A DNA stretch of 7,392 bases. It comes from an uncultured Alistipes sp. GTDB taxonomy: Bacteria > Bacteroidota > Bacteroidia > Bacteroidales > Rikenellaceae. Position numbers and translations under genes: made by a program. The notes beneath the pieces were generated by a model. It ran no database searches and was not told where the DNA came from. It saw nothing but the letters and a program-made list of their open reading frames with translations. The stretch's first letter is position 1. Each line of letters opens with the position of its first letter. The DNA lies in NCBI GenBank assembly GCA_947173915.1, contig CAMWGZ010000057.1, positions 1 through 7,392 of the forward strand, read 5' to 3'. This document shows positions 5,459-7,392 of this stretch, in pieces.

Positions 5459-6463
5459 ATGAAGAAAATTACAGCAGCGATCACGGGTGTCGGAGCCTAT
5501 CTGCCGGACTATCTGCTCACGAACGAGGAGTTGAGCCGGATGGTCGATACCTCCGACGAATGGATCATGTCGCGCATCGGCATCAAGACCCGCCACATCC
5601 TCAAGGGCGAGGGGCTGGGCACCTCCTACATGGGCGCACGCGCCATCAAGGACCTGTTGCAGAAGACGGGAGTCAATCCTCTGGACATCGACATCGTCAT
5701 CTGCGCCACCGTTACCCCCGACATGCAGTTCCCCTCGACGGGCAACCTGATCGCCGACCAGGCGGGATGCAAAAACGCGTTCGCCTACGACATCTCGGCC
5801 GCATGCAGCGGCTTCCTCTTCGCCCTGACCACCGGTGCCCAGTTTATCGAAACGGGCCACAGCAAGAAGGTCATCGTGGTCGGAGCGGACAAAATGTCCT
5901 CGATCGTCGATTACAATGACCGCAACACCTGCCCCATCTTCGGCGACGGCGCTGCGGCGGTGCTCCTGGAGCCTAACCAGGAGGGTTACGGCATGATCGA
6001 CTCGATCCTCCACTCGGACGGCTCGGGCGAACAGCACCTCTACATGAAGGCGGGCGGCTCGCGCTACCCGGCCACGGAGGAGACCGTGCGCAACAACTGG
6101 CACACCATCACGCAGGACGGTCCGGCGGTATTCAAGGCCGCCGTCTCGAACATGGCCGACGTATCGGTCGAGATGATGGAGCGCCACCACCTGACGGCCA
6201 ACGACGTGCGCTATCTGGTTCCCCACCAGGCGAACCTGCGCATCATCGACGCGACGGCACGGCGCATGGGACTGAGCCGCGACAAGTGCATGATCAACAT
6301 CGACCGCAACGGCAACACGACGGCGGCGACGATTCCTCTCTGCCTCTACGAATACGAAGCGGCGCTCTGCAAGGGCGACAATCTGATTCTGGCTTCGTTC
6401 GGCGGCGGATATACGTGGGGCTCCATCTACGTGAAGTGGGCCTACGACGGAGAAAACTGCTGA
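5459..6463 (+). CDS. fabH: Beta-ketoacyl-ACP synthase III (FabH)
   Basis: A 334-residue KAS III, which condenses acetyl-CoA (or a branched-chain acyl-CoA) with malonyl-ACP to start fatty acid synthesis. The full catalytic triad is present: Cys116 in SAACSGF, His256 in VPHQANLR and Asn286 in RNGNTTAA. Upstream are the substrate-binding SDEWIMSRIGIKTRH (residues 32-46) and the TPDMQFPSTG segment. The C-terminus ends in the typical ILASFGGGYTWGSIYVKW stretch. Members of the Bacteroidales make branched iso/anteiso acids, so a branched-chain primer preference is plausible but cannot be read from the sequence. The ATG at 5459 is chosen because the family begins with a short MKKITAAITGVGAYLP-type strand; the frame is open upstream only as a shadow of plsX. 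It is the last gene of the operon, closed by the hairpin at 6489. Confidence 0.97.
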   Translation: MKKITAAITGVGAYLPDYLLTNEELSRMVDTSDEWIMSRIGIKTRHILKGEGLGTSYMGARAIKDLLQKTGVNPLDIDIVICATVTPDMQFPSTGNLIADQAGCKNAFAYDISAACSGFLFALTTGAQFIETGHSKKVIVVGADKMSSIVDYNDRNTCPIFGDGAAAVLLEPNQEGYGMIDSILHSDGSGEQHLYMKAGGSRYPATEETVRNNWHTITQDGPAVFKAAVSNMADVSVEMMERHHLTANDVRYLVPHQANLRIIDATARRMGLSRDKCMINIDRNGNTTAATIPLCLYEYEAALCKGDNLILASFGGGYTWGSIYVKWAYDGENC

Positions 6464-6488
6464 TCGGAGATGAATCGGCAACGACAAG

Positions 6489-6529
6489 CGAAGGGGACGG
6501 TATGAAGATCCGTTCCCTTCGTCTGTTTT
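6489..6529 (+). terminator. Intrinsic terminator after fabH
   Basis: A 12-bp stem (CGAAGGGGACGG at 6489-6500 with CCGTTCCCTTCG at 6510-6521, one G-U wobble) with a 9-nt loop is followed by TCTGTTTT at 6522-6529. It lies 25 nt after the fabH stop and separates the lipid operon from the ferritin gene. Confidence 0.75.
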
Positions 6530-6558
6530 CAGCACGGAGAAACCTGACAAGAATAAAA

Positions 6559-6577
6559 ATTGCACGCTTTTTGCAAT
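6559..6577. promoter_or_regulatory. Inverted repeat in the ferritin upstream region, possible operator
   Basis: ATTGCA and TGCAAT are separated by 7 nt (CGCTTTT), ending 39 nt before the ferritin start in AT-rich DNA. It overlaps where a -33 TTTTTG (6568-6573) could lie, but I find no convincing TAnnTTTG downstream, so the promoter itself is unassigned. It does not resemble a Fur box. A role in iron or peroxide control is only a guess. Confidence 0.3.
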
Positions 6578-6616
6578 ATTCGGAATAACAAACAAAACAA
6601 CCTAAACGAAAAAGTC

Positions 6617-7138
6617 ATGCTTAGCAGGAATTTACAAGACGCGATCAATGCGCAGGTAAACGCCGAATTCTGGTCGGCCTACCTCTACCTCTCCATGTCG
6701 GCCGATGCCGAAGCCAAAGGATTCAAAGGTGTCAGCAACTGGTTTTACGTGCAGTTCCGCGAGGAGCAGGACCACGCCCGCATCCTGATGAACTATATTC
6801 TCGCGCGCGGCGGCCGCGTAGAGCTGGCCCCCATCGCCGCAGTCAAAACCTCCTGGGGCAACCAGCTGGAGGCCTTCGAGGAGACCCTCGTCCACGAACG
6901 CAAGGTAACCGCCCTGATCAACAACCTCTACGACCTGGCCATCGCCGAGAAGGACCACGCCACGTCGAGCATGCTCAAGTGGTTCATCGACGAGCAGGTC
7001 GAGGAGGAGGAGAACGCCGCCTCGATCATCGAGTCGCTCAAGCAGGTCGAGGGCAACAAGCTGGGACTTTACATGATCGACAAGGAGCTGGCCGCACGCA
7101 CCTACACGCAGGCAGCGCCGCTGGCCGGCAAGGAGTAG
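6617..7138 (+). CDS. ftnA: Non-heme ferritin
   Basis: A 173-residue bacterial ferritin that oxidises Fe(II) and stores it as mineral in a 24-subunit cytosolic shell. All ferroxidase ligands fall at the E. coli FtnA numbers: Glu17, Glu50 and His53 (in FREEQDHAR), Glu94, Gln127 and Glu130. Four long helices can be followed: about 5-35 with AEFWSAYLYLSM, 39-65, 85-112, and 113-145 with the EEEEN cluster. The length is normal, and the methionine that binds heme in bacterioferritin is not seen at the equivalent site (Asp52-His53). The start at 6617 gives MLSRNLQDAINAQ, matching the family; an ATG at 6560 would add an unconserved, Asn-rich stretch. The gene appears monocistronic, between terminators at 6489 and 7163. 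No Shine-Dalgarno is seen; the leader is A-rich. Confidence 0.97.
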   Translation: MLSRNLQDAINAQVNAEFWSAYLYLSMSADAEAKGFKGVSNWFYVQFREEQDHARILMNYILARGGRVELAPIAAVKTSWGNQLEAFEETLVHERKVTALINNLYDLAIAEKDHATSSMLKWFIDEQVEEEENAASIIESLKQVEGNKLGLYMIDKELAARTYTQAAPLAGKE

Positions 7139-7162
7139 TCTGCGACAACGCAGCCGCACGAA

Positions 7163-7200
7163 AAGAACCGCAACGGATAACGTTGCGGTTCTTCGTTTGT
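7163..7200 (+). terminator. Intrinsic terminator after ferritin
   Basis: A perfect 13-bp stem (AAGAACCGCAACG at 7163-7175 with CGTTGCGGTTCTT at 7181-7193) with a GATAA loop lies 24 nt after the ferritin stop. The following CGTTTGT is a weak U-tract, but stem strength and position support termination. Confidence 0.75.
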
Positions 7201-7231
7201 CCGGAGGCTTCTCCCGGGCCATTCGGTCCGG

Positions 7232-7270
7232 TTTTTGTACTTTTCACAGCAGCAACCATAAAATATTTAG
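7232..7270 (+). promoter_or_regulatory. Possible promoter of the small secreted-protein gene
   Basis: TTTTTG at 7232-7237 is followed after 21 nt by TAAAATATTTAG at 7259-7270, a loose match to the Bacteroidetes -7 element. The GC-to-AT shift and the preceding terminator support a promoter here, but spacing and -7 sequence are not ideal and the -7 box would be very close to the ATG at 7273. Confidence 0.3.
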
Positions 7271-7272
7271 CT

Positions 7273-7392
7273 ATGAAAAAGATCATGTTACTCGTCGCAG
7301 GGCTTCTGACGCTCACGACCGCCGCACTGGCCGTACAGGAGAACCCGATAGAATTGAACGACCTGCCGACCGGGGCACAGAAATAGATCACG
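7273..7392 (+). pseudogene. Start of a small secreted protein (PepSY-like?) interrupted by amber codon 38, running off window
   Basis: The reading frame from 7273 encodes a signal peptide: MKKI, the hydrophobic core MLLVAGLLTLTTAALA, and probable cleavage after Ala20. Then comes VQENPIELNDLPTGAQK and a TAG at 7384-7386. After the stop the same frame continues with Ile-Thr before the window ends. The mature start, especially LPTGAQK, resembles periplasmic PepSY-like (DUF2874-type) proteins of gut Bacteroidales, in which this segment leads into a longer alpha-beta domain of roughly 100 residues. A 17-residue mature product would be abnormally short. A nonsense-disrupted gene is therefore more likely than a true 37-aa peptide. 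Other genes here also stop at TAG, so recoding is unlikely. The family call is tentative; decay is an inference that depends on sequence beyond the window. Confidence 0.5.

Overview
The window looks like chromosomal DNA from a GC-rich member of the Bacteroidales; Alistipes or a close Rikenellaceae relative is my best guess. Three things point there. Promoters match the Bacteroidetes form (TTTG, a gap of about 19-20 nt, then TAnnTTTG). Most starts lack a Shine-Dalgarno sequence. A Bacteroidetes-restricted small protein (DUF4295) sits in the L28-L33 ribosomal operon. The genus is inferred, not demonstrated.

Left part (1-2250): the 3' part of pyrD (class 2-like dihydroorotate dehydrogenase, 5' end outside the window) is followed after 13 nt by cinA. 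The cinA-rpmB gap holds a terminator-like hairpin whose T run doubles as the -33 box of the next promoter.

Middle (2179-3416): the operon rpmB, rpmG, DUF4295 ends in two tandem hairpins, the second a strong intrinsic terminator. A minus-strand gene of unknown function (135 aa) faces it. That gene has a -7 box only 4 nt before its start and an in-frame (TA)7 tract.

Right part (3597-6529): a divergent promoter drives yceD-rpmF-plsX-fabH, the widely conserved cluster linking ribosome assembly (YceD/DUF177, L32) with the start of phospholipid (PlsX) and fatty acid (FabH) synthesis. A strong hairpin separates rpmF from plsX, and a terminator follows fabH.

End (6530-7392): a monocistronic ferritin gene with an intact ferroxidase centre and its own terminator. 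After it comes the start of a small secreted protein that runs into an amber codon at codon 38, just before the window ends.

No mobile element, CRISPR array, tRNA or rRNA was seen, and no unmistakably new multi-gene system. The most notable points are the altered catalytic loop of PyrD (CCDN in place of SSPN/SCPN), the possibly leaderless minus-strand gene with its dinucleotide repeat, and several strong intergenic hairpins.
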